Below, one piece after another: positions 16,366-24,286 of a stretch of 64,000 nt of DNA. Position numbers and translations under genes: made by a program. Origin of the DNA: SZUA-309 sp965230005 (GTDB taxonomy: Bacteria; Pseudomonadota; Gammaproteobacteria; Pseudomonadales; Azotimanducaceae); the NCBI GenBank assembly GCA_965230005.1, contig OZ245934.1:2852001-2916000 (forward strand), in the 5' to 3' direction. The notes below the pieces were generated by a model. That model had not been told where the DNA came from, did not search any database, and worked only from the letters and a program-made list of their open reading frames with translations. How positions within the stretch are numbered: position 1 is the first letter of the stretch; each line of letters begins with the position of its first letter.

Positions 16366-16914
16366 TCAGCACAGAGGCAGGTCATCAAAGAGGTCCGGTC
16401 CTTCACCGAGCCGCGCGCCTTCAATCGACAGCATTTTGAGTTTGGTCTGGATGCCGCCGTGGGCTGAGAAACCAGTGAGCTTACCTTTTGCACCGATCAC
16501 CCGATGGCAGGGCACAATGATCGGCAGCGGATTTCTGCCAAGAGCTTTACCGACCGCCTGGGCCAGCCGTTTGTCGCCAAGCTGCTCGGCAATCGCACCG
16601 TAGGTCAGCGTTTCGCCCGGTGGAATGGCTCGCGTCACGGCATAGACCTTCGCCGGGAAGGATTCAACGCCGCTGAGATCACACTCGATCCCAGTCAGAT
16701 CCACTTTCGCGCCTTCGAGCAGCGCCGTCATCGACGCAATGGCGCTCGCAATGGCTGGAGGTGGATTACCCTTCGATGCAGCGAACCGCGCGGCCATGCG
16801 AGTCGCGGTTGCTTCCGGCGACTGCTCGGGCAGATAAGTGCCGACAACCCACTCGGCTCGCCAGGCAACCCCGCAATCGCCGATCGGCGTCGAAAAGAGC
16901 GTGTAGTGCACCAT
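16366..16914 (-). CDS. ogt: methylated-DNA-[protein]-cysteine S-methyltransferase
   Basis: 182 residues from ATG 16914. The suicide-alkyl-transfer active site I-I-V-P-C-H-R-V-I-G is present, preceded by T-Y-G-A-I-A-E-Q-L-G...Q-A-V-G-K-A-L-G-R-N-P-L-P, which forms the DNA-recognition helix with its arginine finger (R-N-P). It removes O6-methylguanine or O4-methylthymine adducts from DNA by transferring the alkyl group irreversibly to the active-site cysteine. There is no AdaA-type domain, so it is an Ogt-like repair enzyme rather than the Ada regulator. Not linked to the AlkD-like gene 4 kb away. Confidence 0.92.
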   Translation of the reverse strand: MVHYTLFSTPIGDCGVAWRAEWVVGTYLPEQSPEATATRMAARFAASKGNPPPAIASAIASMTALLEGAKVDLTGIECDLSGVESFPAKVYAVTRAIPPGETLTYGAIAEQLGDKRLAQAVGKALGRNPLPIIVPCHRVIGAKGKLTGFSAHGGIQTKLKMLSIEGARLGEGPDLFDDLPLC

Positions 16915-16972
16915 GGTCGATCCGCAACGCGGGAGAGTTTGGAGAGCATACACCCGCACGCTGTCTCGCCCG

Positions 16973-17491
16973 CTACTTCACGGCAAAGACCCGGTGAATA
17001 GGACCACCATCACCGGTGCGGGATTTCGTGATCGCGATGATGTTGTTGAGCCAGGCATAACGGGAGTCCCCGGTTTCGAAAAGCGGCGCCGCGCGAAAGT
17101 AGTAGCGCCAGGCGCCTGCGGGGTCGTCTGCTTTCTCGACGTCGAACGCATATTCCGCATCCTCCGGCGCACACCAGACGCGCCCCTGCCAGTGCACATA
17201 AATCAGCGCGTTGTCGTGCGTTTCCAGACAGAAACGCACGTCGAGGAGGCCCGAGCCGTCCGGCCGGATACGTATCCAATCGGCACCGGCGTCCGGTACG
17301 ACGCGCCCGTTCAGATGGGGACCTTCGAATTCGCCGCCTTTGATGAAGTAGATCACTCTCTGCCCGTCGGCCATGGTGCCCACGTCCATGGCGGGCAGAT
17401 GCAGTTTCACCCGGGCCTCGAAGAGAAACTCCAGTTCGGGCGGGCTGTTCGCGTCCCAATCGGTCGCGGTGGATCGCAGGCTGGCTAGCAT
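16973..17491 (-). CDS. DUF3237 family protein
   Basis: 172 residues from ATG 17491, preceded by GGGAGAG. The sequence is a predicted beta-barrel: P-P-E-L-E-F-L-F-E-A-R-V, then the family's G-G-E-F-E-G-P-H-L-N-G-R-V-V-P-D-A-G-A-D-W (about 52-72) and R-P-D-G-S-G-L-L-D-V-R. DUF3237 has no assigned chemistry and is often linked to degradation of xenobiotics or aromatics. The gene is divergent from a MarR regulator, with two palindromes between them. Confidence 0.85.
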   Translation of the reverse strand: MLASLRSTATDWDANSPPELEFLFEARVKLHLPAMDVGTMADGQRVIYFIKGGEFEGPHLNGRVVPDAGADWIRIRPDGSGLLDVRFCLETHDNALIYVHWQGRVWCAPEDAEYAFDVEKADDPAGAWRYYFRAAPLFETGDSRYAWLNNIIAITKSRTGDGGPIHRVFAVK

Positions 17492-17545
17492 CTCGGATTC
17501 TCTCCCTGTCTTGGTGTCCTTCGTTTCACCACACTTCCCATGATT

Positions 17546-17564
17546 TATGTGCGGAGCGCACATA
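17546..17564. promoter_or_regulatory. putative MarR operator 1
   Basis: TATGTGCGGAGCGCACATA is a perfect 19-bp palindrome (7-bp arms, 5-base centre). Its centre is 21 bp from that of the second site, so two dimers would bind the same face of the helix. Confidence 0.7.
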
Positions 17565-17566
17565 TA

Positions 17567-17585
17567 TATGTGCATTGTGCACATA
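17567..17585. promoter_or_regulatory. putative MarR operator 2
   Basis: TATGTGCATTGTGCACATA has the same perfect arms TATGTGC/GCACATA as operator 1 and a different 5-base centre. The pair lies in the DUF3237-MarR divergent interval. Confidence 0.7.
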
Positions 17586-17629
17586 ATGTCAAATTGAAAA
17601 GTGACGCTTACGCCCTTAGGGTCCAGAGC

Positions 17630-18124
17630 GTGATTAACCGTACCGCCAACCTGCTCGGTGTCGTCGGCCTTGCCGTCGCTGGTCGTATCGAGGAAACCGC
17701 TCGCGAGATCCTCAAACATGCTGGGGAAACCCCGGCCGCGCTCGTGGTGATCGGCTACGACCTCGGGCCATCAAACGATCAGCTGCGGCAGGTTCTCGGC
17801 TTATCTCATCCGGGGACCGTACGCCTCGTGGATCGGCTCGTTGCGGATGGTCTGGTGGAGCGGCGTCAGGGGGAGGACAAACGCTCGGTGGCGCTTTACG
17901 TCACCAGGCGCGGCAGGGCGCTGCGCGAGGATATTCTCAAAGGGCGTCTGGCAGCCATTCGACCGCTTCTCGAACCCTTGAGCAAAACGGAGCGGGAGAC
18001 CCTCACGGGCCTGCTGCACAAGATGCTCTCATCCATGGAAACCACGGACCTCGAACGCCGCACGCTCTGTCGTTTGTGTGACAACCGTGTCTGCAGCGAC
18101 TGCCCGATTCCCGCCGACTTCTGA
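17630..18124 (+). CDS. MarR-family regulator with four-cysteine tail
   Basis: 164 residues if read from the GTG at 17630; TTG 17594 is an alternative. The ATG at 17540 lies upstream of the operators and is unlikely. The winged helix is clear: Q-L-R-Q-V-L-G-L-S-H-P-G-T-V-R-L-V-D-R-L (51-70), G-L-V-E-R-R-Q-G-E-D-K-R-S-V-A-L-Y (74-90). The tail carries C147, C150, C155 and C158 (C-x2-C-x4-C-x2-C), which could bind zinc or a metal cluster or act as a redox switch. It probably represses itself and DUF3237 through the paired palindromes. Confidence 0.87.
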   Translation: MINRTANLLGVVGLAVAGRIEETAREILKHAGETPAALVVIGYDLGPSNDQLRQVLGLSHPGTVRLVDRLVADGLVERRQGEDKRSVALYVTRRGRALREDILKGRLAAIRPLLEPLSKTERETLTGLLHKMLSSMETTDLERRTLCRLCDNRVCSDCPIPADF

Positions 18125-18172
18125 AAGCACAGCAGCTACGCTGAAGGCGCAGCCGCTGCGGCAGAGGGTTTC

Positions 18173-19354
18173 TCAGAGCGAATAGAGATTCGCCACGTTA
18201 GTGCGCGTGATCTTGTCCCGGGTTTCCGGCGAGTAATCCTCGAACATCTCGTCGAGCACCTGGCTCGAGCACGGCCACGTTGAGTCCGTATGGGGATAGT
18301 CGGAGCCCCAGAGCAGCGTCTCTTCACCGATCATATCCCGGGTGCGGAGGGAGGCGGTGTCGTCTTCAATCGTTGCAAAGAACTGGCGCTTCCAGATCTC
18401 GAGCACGTCCACGGGTGGCAGGCTCGAGGGATCCCTCGCGTACTCACGGGCCCAGCCCTGCTGCACCTTGTCGAGCCAGTGGGCAACCCAGCCGGCGTTG
18501 AACTCGGCAAGCACGAACTTGAGATTGGGAAACTTCGCGCAAACGCCGCGCACCATGAGCTCGATCATGGTGTCGTGGATGAGCGCCGAAGAGCCGGCGT
18601 ATTGCACGATGGGGTCGCGGACCGACATGGCCTTCAACCAGTCCGGCGCATGCGACATGCAGGCGACGTGGAAAGCCACCGGCAGGCCGGCCTCCTCCGC
18701 GAGCGCCCACATCGGATCGTAGTCATCGTCACTGTAGCGGCGGCCGCGCGGTGCGTTGGACGGAATCACAATGCCCTTGAAACCGAGTTTGATCACCCGC
18801 TCGAGTTCCGCCACCGCAAGTTCGGGCTCCTGCACCGGCAGGGCTGCAAGGCCCACGAGACGACCCTTCGAGGCCACCTGCTGACTGTGCATCCAGTTGT
18901 TGTAGTTCTGCTGCAGCGCAAGGAGCAGATCGAGATCCGGGAGGCTGAACATGGGGAACCAGCCGGGGTAGAGAACCTCGGCGGAAACGCCATCAATGTC
19001 CTGATCGTCCGGACGCCGCGCGCCGTCCGTCAAACCGGCGCGCATGGCGGCATAACCACCGGTGAAATAAGCCTGAATCTCCGGATCCTGGATGGAACCC
19101 GCGCTGGGCTTGGAAGCATGTTCCCGAGGCAGCGGCGTTTCGTAGTCGAGGCGCGTACCGGCGAGGGCCATCACCGCGACGTTCCGCGATCGTTTGGGAT
19201 TGTTGGGAATCGCGATGAAATCGCCCTCCCCGTCCTTGTGGATGACGCGTGGCGCATCGTCGCCGAAACGTTCCGGCAGCCCTTCGAAGACTTCGGGCCC
19301 CTCGAGCGCGTGGGAATCAGCGGAGATCGGTCGTGGGTCGTTGAGCAGCGTCAT
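18173..19354 (-). CDS. amidohydrolase (amidohydrolase_2 / ACMSD-like) family protein
   Basis: 393 residues. The first metal motif is I-S-A-D-S-H (10-15), then V-A-F-H-V-A (about 230), G-S-S-A-L-I-H-D-T-M and W-G-S-D-Y-P-H-T-D-S-T-W near the C-terminus, the typical aspartate of this family. Relatives include ACMSD, o-pyrocatechuate decarboxylase and related metal-dependent decarboxylases or hydrolases. The 'SADSH' form of D-x-H is common in the long-chain uncharacterised branch that clusters with aromatic or steroid degradation. A TGAACGCGTTCA palindrome lies upstream. Confidence 0.88.
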   Translation of the reverse strand: MTLLNDPRPISADSHALEGPEVFEGLPERFGDDAPRVIHKDGEGDFIAIPNNPKRSRNVAVMALAGTRLDYETPLPREHASKPSAGSIQDPEIQAYFTGGYAAMRAGLTDGARRPDDQDIDGVSAEVLYPGWFPMFSLPDLDLLLALQQNYNNWMHSQQVASKGRLVGLAALPVQEPELAVAELERVIKLGFKGIVIPSNAPRGRRYSDDDYDPMWALAEEAGLPVAFHVACMSHAPDWLKAMSVRDPIVQYAGSSALIHDTMIELMVRGVCAKFPNLKFVLAEFNAGWVAHWLDKVQQGWAREYARDPSSLPPVDVLEIWKRQFFATIEDDTASLRTRDMIGEETLLWGSDYPHTDSTWPCSSQVLDEMFEDYSPETRDKITRTNVANLYSL

Positions 19355-19417
19355 GGGCTTTCCTTGGTCGTTCCGGCCTGGTTCAAACTCGATTCAGCCG
19401 GATCATAGGATATTTTA

Positions 19418-19429
19418 TGAACGCGTTCA
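19418..19429. promoter_or_regulatory. palindromic site upstream of amidohydrolase gene
   Basis: TGAACGCGTTCA is a perfect 12-bp palindrome in an AT-rich setting, 64 bases upstream of the amidohydrolase start. It has the size and form of TetR-type operators, but no TetR gene is adjacent. Confidence 0.45.
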
Positions 19430-19513
19430 ATTAACAATCGAGCCGCCTACGAAGGTGTCGCAGAATCATTCCGACACCTCTGGCGAGGCCTGGAAAGGCC
19501 AGCCACTGGCGCC

Positions 19514-19732
19514 TCAATCGCCCGAAGTGTTCTCGCAGATCGCCGGTATCGACAGCAGAGCAGCTTTCGTCTCCTCATACTCCGCGGCCGTCAGCGCGCC
19601 TGCATCCAACGCCAGTTTGAGATCGATCAGCTGCTGGCCTACCGACACGTCTCCCCAACTCACTGCGGTGTTGCCGCCGTTCCAGCAGCCAGCCATACAG
19701 ATCAGAACGGCACCAAGCGCTACAGATTTCAT
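19514..19732 (-). CDS. small SHOCT-like lipoprotein
   Basis: 72 residues from ATG 19732. The signal M-K-S-V-A-L-G-A-V-L-I-C-M-A-G-C ends in a lipobox-like cysteine (C16). The rest ends with I-D-L-K-L-A-L-D-A-G-A-L-T-A-A-E-Y-E-E-T-K-A-A-L-L, the short helix-turn pattern of SHOCT domains ('L..L...G.IT..EYE..K..LL'). SHOCT peptides are usually found at protein ends and have an oligomerisation role. It is separated from the amidohydrolase by 159 bases. Confidence 0.75.
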   Translation of the reverse strand: MKSVALGAVLICMAGCWNGGNTAVSWGDVSVGQQLIDLKLALDAGALTAAEYEETKAALLSIPAICENTSGD

Positions 19733-19893
19733 CGCATGCTCCCACGATTCAGACAGGACTCCCGATACTGGCCCCAGGTTCGGATACCCCTGATTTCGAC
19801 TCCGAACCCCGAGGGCTACGCTCATGATGTCGATTGACCGGTGAAAGGCAATCGACTCGGCGCCCTCTTCACTCGATACCTTCGGAGTTGGTC

Positions 19894-20382
19894 ATGCGAC
19901 TGCTGGTCTACGGGGCTGGAAACATGGGGTGCCTTTATGCCGCCAGGCTCGCCGTCAGCGGCCAGGACGGAAGATGCCTACGACCTGGTCCTCGTCGTGC
20001 TACCAAAACCCGCTCTTGCTGAAGTGTTACCAAAACTGGCCGCCCATGAAGGAACGCCGAGTGTGATGTTCTTTGGCAACAACGTGTCCGGGCCTGATCA
20101 GATGGTCGCAGCCCTGGGGGCGGAGCGCGTACTCCTCGGATTCCCTGGAGCAGCCGCGATTCCGCAGGGCACCGGGTGTTGCTCTGGCTCCCGGAAGGTC
20201 TCGTCGGGTTCATCATGAAGCGCACGCTCGCCAGCAAAACCATGGCGATCAAGATCGGACACGCAGAGCACGCACGGGGCGAAATGAGCCTGCTGGCCGA
20301 GGAATTTCGCGCCTTGAACGCATCTTCCCAACTGCCGACGCCCGCCATGGATCAACTGTTCGGATACTTTCCTGACGACTGA
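19894..20382 (+). pseudogene. decayed ketopantoate reductase (PanE/ApbA-family) gene
   Basis: Three pieces of one PanE/ApbA-like protein lie in order. Fragment 1 (19894-19968, frame 1) has the Rossmann start M-R-L-L-V-Y-G-A-G-N-M-G. Fragment 2 (19970-20176, frame 2) has D-L-V-L-V-V-L-P-K and V-M-F-F-G-N-N-V-S-G-P. Fragment 3 (about 20176-20382, frame 1) has the C-terminal helical domain, including A-I-K-I-G-H-A. About 160 residues remain, whereas related enzymes have roughly 300 or more. Segments after the nucleotide-binding loop and in the middle are missing and the frame changes twice, so a functional enzyme is not expected. Confidence 0.8.
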
Positions 20383-20394
20383 AGGAACTCTCAG

Positions 20395-21279
20395 CTACTC
20401 GCAGTCACCCGCAGGACCAAAGCAACTCACCGCATAGATCGATTCAGCGCGGGTACCGTCGACGCCGATATGGTCGTAAACGGTCATCCGTTCCGCGTTG
20501 AAGACAATGTGGTTGCCGCCGAAGAGACCTCCCCAGGAAACGAAATAAACCCCCTCGGCGATCCGCGTCGCGTGAATGCTGTGCGGTGTGCCCTCGGCCT
20601 GCGCGTCCGAGACCAGAATCTGCTCATCCGCGAATTCGAGGCTGATCAGACCCTCTGGTGTTTCATAGCTGAGCGACTGACCGTGCAACTCTTTCATGCC
20701 GGCCAGATCCGCGGGGCCCATGGCGCCAGTGGGCTTCAAGGCCACCATGGGGCTAGCAAAGCCCAGGGCGCGCACGTTCTCAGCCAGTTTCTGCGCGCGG
20801 ACCGGCGGCGGCATTGGCTCTGCGGCGGGTGCCTGACAGTCGGCAGTGTTTCTGCAATGGATGTCGCCATGAATCATCATGAAAGCCTCGCCACTACCGA
20901 GATGGGCGAACACCTGCATCGTCTCCAGATTCCAGACGACGTTGTCGCCAGCCTCACCGACGGTTGGCCAGGAGACGAAGTAGATATCGTCAGCGACTTT
21001 CGAAAACCGGGGCTCCACCCGACTGACGATGTCTTCGAAGTAGCCGACGAACCCGCGCCAGACCATCTGCTCATCGGCAATACGCACATGAAAGCCGCCA
21101 AAATCAACGTACTCATAGTTGATGACGTTACCTTCGAGATCCGCATAACCGCTGCCGGCTTCGCTGGCCTCAGCAGCAACGGCGGCCAACAACACCGCGG
21201 AGAGAAGCAAACAAACAGTAACTCGCACGGGTCGGCTGACTCCTGATTCGACTTCGGGCACGGCGGAACCCAGCAGCAC
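20395..21279 (-). CDS. exported protein with two MoaF-like domains
   Basis: 294 residues. A hydrophobic signal (V-T-V-C-L-L-L-S-A-V-L-L-A-A-V-A-A-E-A) suggests export; the true start could be an internal GTG, since the first 18 residues are atypical. Two tandem repeats share the pattern V-x-I-A-D-E-Q/F-A-D-E-Q, then D-I-Y-F-V-S-W / G-V-Y-F-V-S-W, N-V-V-W-N-L-E-T-M / H-I-V-F-N-A-E-R-M and a following H-L-G / H-I-G. This is the lipocalin-like MoaF fold. MoaF was named from a monoamine-metabolism operon, but its chemistry is unsettled. Two cysteines at the C-terminus could form a disulfide. Confidence 0.72.
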   Translation of the reverse strand: MLLGSAVPEVESGVSRPVRVTVCLLLSAVLLAAVAAEASEAGSGYADLEGNVINYEYVDFGGFHVRIADEQMVWRGFVGYFEDIVSRVEPRFSKVADDIYFVSWPTVGEAGDNVVWNLETMQVFAHLGSGEAFMMIHGDIHCRNTADCQAPAAEPMPPPVRAQKLAENVRALGFASPMVALKPTGAMGPADLAGMKELHGQSLSYETPEGLISLEFADEQILVSDAQAEGTPHSIHATRIAEGVYFVSWGGLFGGNHIVFNAERMTVYDHIGVDGTRAESIYAVSCFGPAGDCE

Positions 21280-21470
21280 CGCCGGTCACCATAGTGTCAC
21301 GGTACCGCGAACACTTCGCCAGCGCTTCATCTGATCCTCGGCACAGCACTCCTCAGAAGGGCGGCGCACCCGTGATCGGACCCCAAAGACCTATACTGCT
21401 CCTATCCAACAAACGCCGTGAGCTGAGACCGCGCTGAAGCACATCAGCGAAACTGCTCCACCGATCTTCA

Positions 21471-22640
21471 ATGCCACAAACCGCTGAGCTTCTTGTCGCG
21501 ATCGGCTGCTTTCTGCTGCTGGGGCTGGTCGCAGACTCTCTGGGTAAACGCACCTTACTGCCCAGGGTCACGCTACTGGTGGTTTGCGGGGTCATCGTCG
21601 GCGATGAGTATCTGGCACTCGTGCCCACTGCCCTCAGCGACCGGTTCGAGCTCATCGCTGAAATCGCGCTCATGATGATCGGCTTCCTGCTTGGCGGGAA
21701 ACTGTCGATCCAGGCGATCCGGGAGGAAGGCTCCCGGATCGCCTGGATCTCCATTGGCGCAGCGCTCGGCGCTACCGCGATCGTCACCGCCGCCTTGATT
21801 CTCATTGGCACACCGCCCGCGATCGCCCTGTTACTCGGCTGTATCGCCGCCGCAACCGCGCCGGCCGCAACGGTAGACACGGTGCTGCGATACGGGGGTG
21901 ACAGCCGATTCTCTCGAGTTCTCATTGCCATCGTGGCGATCGACGACGTCTGGGCCCTGCTCCTGTTCAGCTTCGGGCTCGCATCCGTGTCACTGCTGAA
22001 CGGCACCCAGGACTTCGCGGCCTCACTGACCATCGCCGCCCGTGACATCCTGGGTGCCATGGCAATCGGCACGCTGATCGGCCTGCCGGCGGCCTATCTC
22101 ACGGGACGCATCAAACCGGGTCAGCCCATGTTGAGCGAAGCCCTCGCCCTGGTGTTCATCTGCGGCGGTCTGGCCCTCTGGCTGGAGGTTTCCTTTCTCA
22201 TCGCCACTATGACCCTGGGCGCCCTGATCGCCAATCTGGCCAAACACCATGAATACGCCTTTCATGAGATCGAAAACGTGGAATGGCCCTTTCTGGTGCT
22301 CTTTTTTCTCTTAGCTGGTGCATCTCTGGAGTTCGGCCTTCTGGCCGAACTGGGCATGCTGGGGACCGTCTACCTGCTGGCGCGGATCGTCGGGAAGGTG
22401 CTGGGCGCGTGGCTTGGCGCCCGTCTGAGCCAGGCCAGCGCAGAAGTACAGCAGTGGATGGGCCTGGCGCTGCTGCCGCAGGCGGGCGTCGCGATTGGCA
22501 TGGCACTGCTGGTTTCCAATCGTTTCCCGGAATACGCGTCCATCGTTCTGCCGATCGTGCTGAGCACGACCGTCTTCTTCGAGCTGGTTGGCCCTGTGTT
22601 TACGCGACTGTCGTTGCAGAAAACGCAGGACGTTCGTTAG
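21471..22640 (+). CDS. cation:proton antiporter (CPA family)
   Basis: 389 residues and about 11-12 hydrophobic helices. The start L-L-V-A-I-G-C-F-L-L-L-G-L-V-A-D-S-L-G-K-R-T-L-L-P-R-V-T-L-L-V-V-C-G-V is the usual first helix of KefB/NhaP-like exchangers. The middle contains A-A-A-T-A-P-A-A-T-V-D-T-V-L and I-V-A-I-D-D-V-W-A-L-L-L-F-S, which carries the ion-binding D-D pair of CPA2-type carriers. No C-terminal TrkA-N domain is present. It probably exchanges Na+ or K+ for protons in the inner membrane; specificity is not evident. Confidence 0.88.
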   Translation: MPQTAELLVAIGCFLLLGLVADSLGKRTLLPRVTLLVVCGVIVGDEYLALVPTALSDRFELIAEIALMMIGFLLGGKLSIQAIREEGSRIAWISIGAALGATAIVTAALILIGTPPAIALLLGCIAAATAPAATVDTVLRYGGDSRFSRVLIAIVAIDDVWALLLFSFGLASVSLLNGTQDFAASLTIAARDILGAMAIGTLIGLPAAYLTGRIKPGQPMLSEALALVFICGGLALWLEVSFLIATMTLGALIANLAKHHEYAFHEIENVEWPFLVLFFLLAGASLEFGLLAELGMLGTVYLLARIVGKVLGAWLGARLSQASAEVQQWMGLALLPQAGVAIGMALLVSNRFPEYASIVLPIVLSTTVFFELVGPVFTRLSLQKTQDVR

Positions 22641-22693
22641 CCCGAATCGACTCTCTCGAGGCCCGGTCTTTCACAGCCCCTGGCTAACAACGC

Positions 22694-23092
22694 TCAGCCC
22701 CCTGGCACGCTGACCAGACCCAGTTGCGCATAAAGGGACATGTAGTCGGTCAAGCCGCGCTGAAAGCAGATTTTGCCGTCGCGCACGGTCAGCATCGTGA
22801 CATCGCGGAAGCTGACGGCCGTGTTCGTCGCGGCGTGCGTGCCGGTGATGGTGAGTCGGACCACCACTTCCCCATCCGCTTCTATGAGCTCGTCGATGTG
22901 CTCCGCGTAGTCGGGCATACCTTTTCTCACGTTCTCTGCTAGGGCTGCGACCCCTGAAAGCCCCGAGCCCCAATCGGTCATCGGGTAATCTGCCCGAAAG
23001 TCTGCCGAGTAAAACTCGGGTACTCGATCCACCTGGCCTTCCGACCAGATCACCCGGCAGGCTTCACGAACCACTTCTCCGGCTGCTGCCAT
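22694..23092 (-). CDS. SnoaL-like (NTF2 fold) polyketide-cyclase family protein
   Basis: 132 residues from ATG 23092, which follows GGGAGAG by 6 bases. Pattern of the fold: a helix (V-V-R-E-A-C-R-V-I-W-S-E-G), then F-Y-S-A-D-F-R-A-D-Y-P, and strands E-V-V-V-R-L-T-I-T-G-T-H and V-S-F-R-D-V-T-M-L-T-V-R-D-G-K-I. These proteins act as isomerases, cyclases, hydrolases or ligand carriers; the substrate is unknown. It starts 19 bases after the serine-hydrolase stop and is the last gene of the TetR-controlled operon. Confidence 0.82.
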   Translation of the reverse strand: MAAAGEVVREACRVIWSEGQVDRVPEFYSADFRADYPMTDWGSGLSGVAALAENVRKGMPDYAEHIDELIEADGEVVVRLTITGTHAATNTAVSFRDVTMLTVRDGKICFQRGLTDYMSLYAQLGLVSVPGG

Positions 23093-23111
23093 CTTGTTCT
23101 CTCCCATCGTC

Positions 23112-24260
23112 TCAATCACAGGCCCGCGCCACGGCGCGGAGAAACTCGATCGTCTCCAGCTCGCTGGTGTGATCATCGGCGGGCGACCCATAAACGGGAT
23201 TCGCCGACTGCTTCATGATCGTCAGCGCCCGGGACGGGTCCACGTAAACGAACTGGTTGTAGATGCCGATACCCGTGAACTCATCCCGGTCTCCCGTCGG
23301 AATCCACCACTGGTAGCCGTAACCAATGTCGAACTTCATGCCGCCAACCTCGACCGCACCCGCCTGCAGGTGCGGCTCTGAACATTGGACGGACGAGTCC
23401 ACCCAGGCCGCAGGCACCACCTGCTTTCCATACCAGTCGCCCTTACGACGATAGAGCTCACCCAGCTTTGCGAAGTCACGGGCCGTCAGATTGAGCCCGC
23501 CGAAAGCCATCTCGCGCCCTTCGGAATCGATCAGCCAGTAGCCGGGCGCCTCGAAGCCAAGGGGATCCACGAGTTTTTCCTGCATGTAGTCGGTGATGGT
23601 GCGGCCGGTGGCCTGCACCAGCAGGCTGCCCAGCGCCTGCGTGTCCGCCGAGTTGTATCGGCAGAGCACGCCCGATGGATGCTCGCGCTCCAGGGAGGCA
23701 ATGAACTGGTCCAGAGTGCCAACCCCCGCCATGGCGGCAGAGAACCGGTTGATGTCCGACTGCGGGTCGCCGTAGTCCTCGTTCCAGCGCGCGCCGGAAG
23801 ACATCTGGAGCACACTCCTGATGCTTGCACCGTCGTACGCGGAGCCCCTGTCGACCGCAATGTACTGGCTGATGGGCTCATCGATGCTGCCGATATGGCC
23901 TTCTTCGAGAGCGATCCCTACGAGGGCCGAGACAAAGCTCTTCGCCACAGACCAGGAGATCCATTGCACCTGCGCCCCGCCGCTCAGCCAGTACTGCTCG
24001 TGACGAAGCTGGCCGTCCTGGAGCACGAGCAATCCACCGGTGTCCGTACGGGCAAGGAAATCGTCCACGAGCACACGCTGACCGGCGAACTGAAAATCCT
24101 CCGGCAATTGAATCTCCGCGCCCTCTGGAAAGACGAAGGGATCCGGGCTCGGCCGCATCTCGCTCACCGGTAAAAGGTTTTTCAGATTGGAGAAGTTCTC
24201 GTGCTGCCGCTCTCCGCTGAACATTCGAAGCTTTGCTACCGCTTCTGCCACGTTTGTCAT
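23112..24260 (-). CDS. serine hydrolase (class C beta-lactamase / esterase-like)
   Basis: 382 residues without a signal peptide, so probably cytoplasmic. S-V-A-K (S104 to K107) is the catalytic S-x-x-K, and R-Y-N-S-A-D carries the Y-x-N motif. The C-terminal part has G-Y-G-Y-Q-W-W, typical of the AmpC/esterase-VIII group, and the third motif is weakly conserved. Cytoplasmic members act as esterases or amidases rather than beta-lactamases. It lies between TetR (26-base gap) and SnoaL (19-base gap), suggesting one transcript. Confidence 0.88.
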   Translation of the reverse strand: MTNVAEAVAKLRMFSGERQHENFSNLKNLLPVSEMRPSPDPFVFPEGAEIQLPEDFQFAGQRVLVDDFLARTDTGGLLVLQDGQLRHEQYWLSGGAQVQWISWSVAKSFVSALVGIALEEGHIGSIDEPISQYIAVDRGSAYDGASIRSVLQMSSGARWNEDYGDPQSDINRFSAAMAGVGTLDQFIASLEREHPSGVLCRYNSADTQALGSLLVQATGRTITDYMQEKLVDPLGFEAPGYWLIDSEGREMAFGGLNLTARDFAKLGELYRRKGDWYGKQVVPAAWVDSSVQCSEPHLQAGAVEVGGMKFDIGYGYQWWIPTGDRDEFTGIGIYNQFVYVDPSRALTIMKQSANPVYGSPADDHTSELETIEFLRAVARACD

Positions 24261-24286
24261 AGTCGTTCCTCTGTTCCGGTTATCCG

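Noticed and set aside
17540..17629. An upstream ATG at 17540 that would extend the MarR protein by 30 residues.
   Set aside because: The extension would be encoded by the two operator palindromes and adds atypical sequence before the helix-turn-helix region.
22636..22688. GTTAGCC/GGCTAAC inverted repeat between the antiporter and the convergent SnoaL gene.
   Set aside because: Arms are short, the loop is about 39 bases, and there is no T run; not a convincing terminator.
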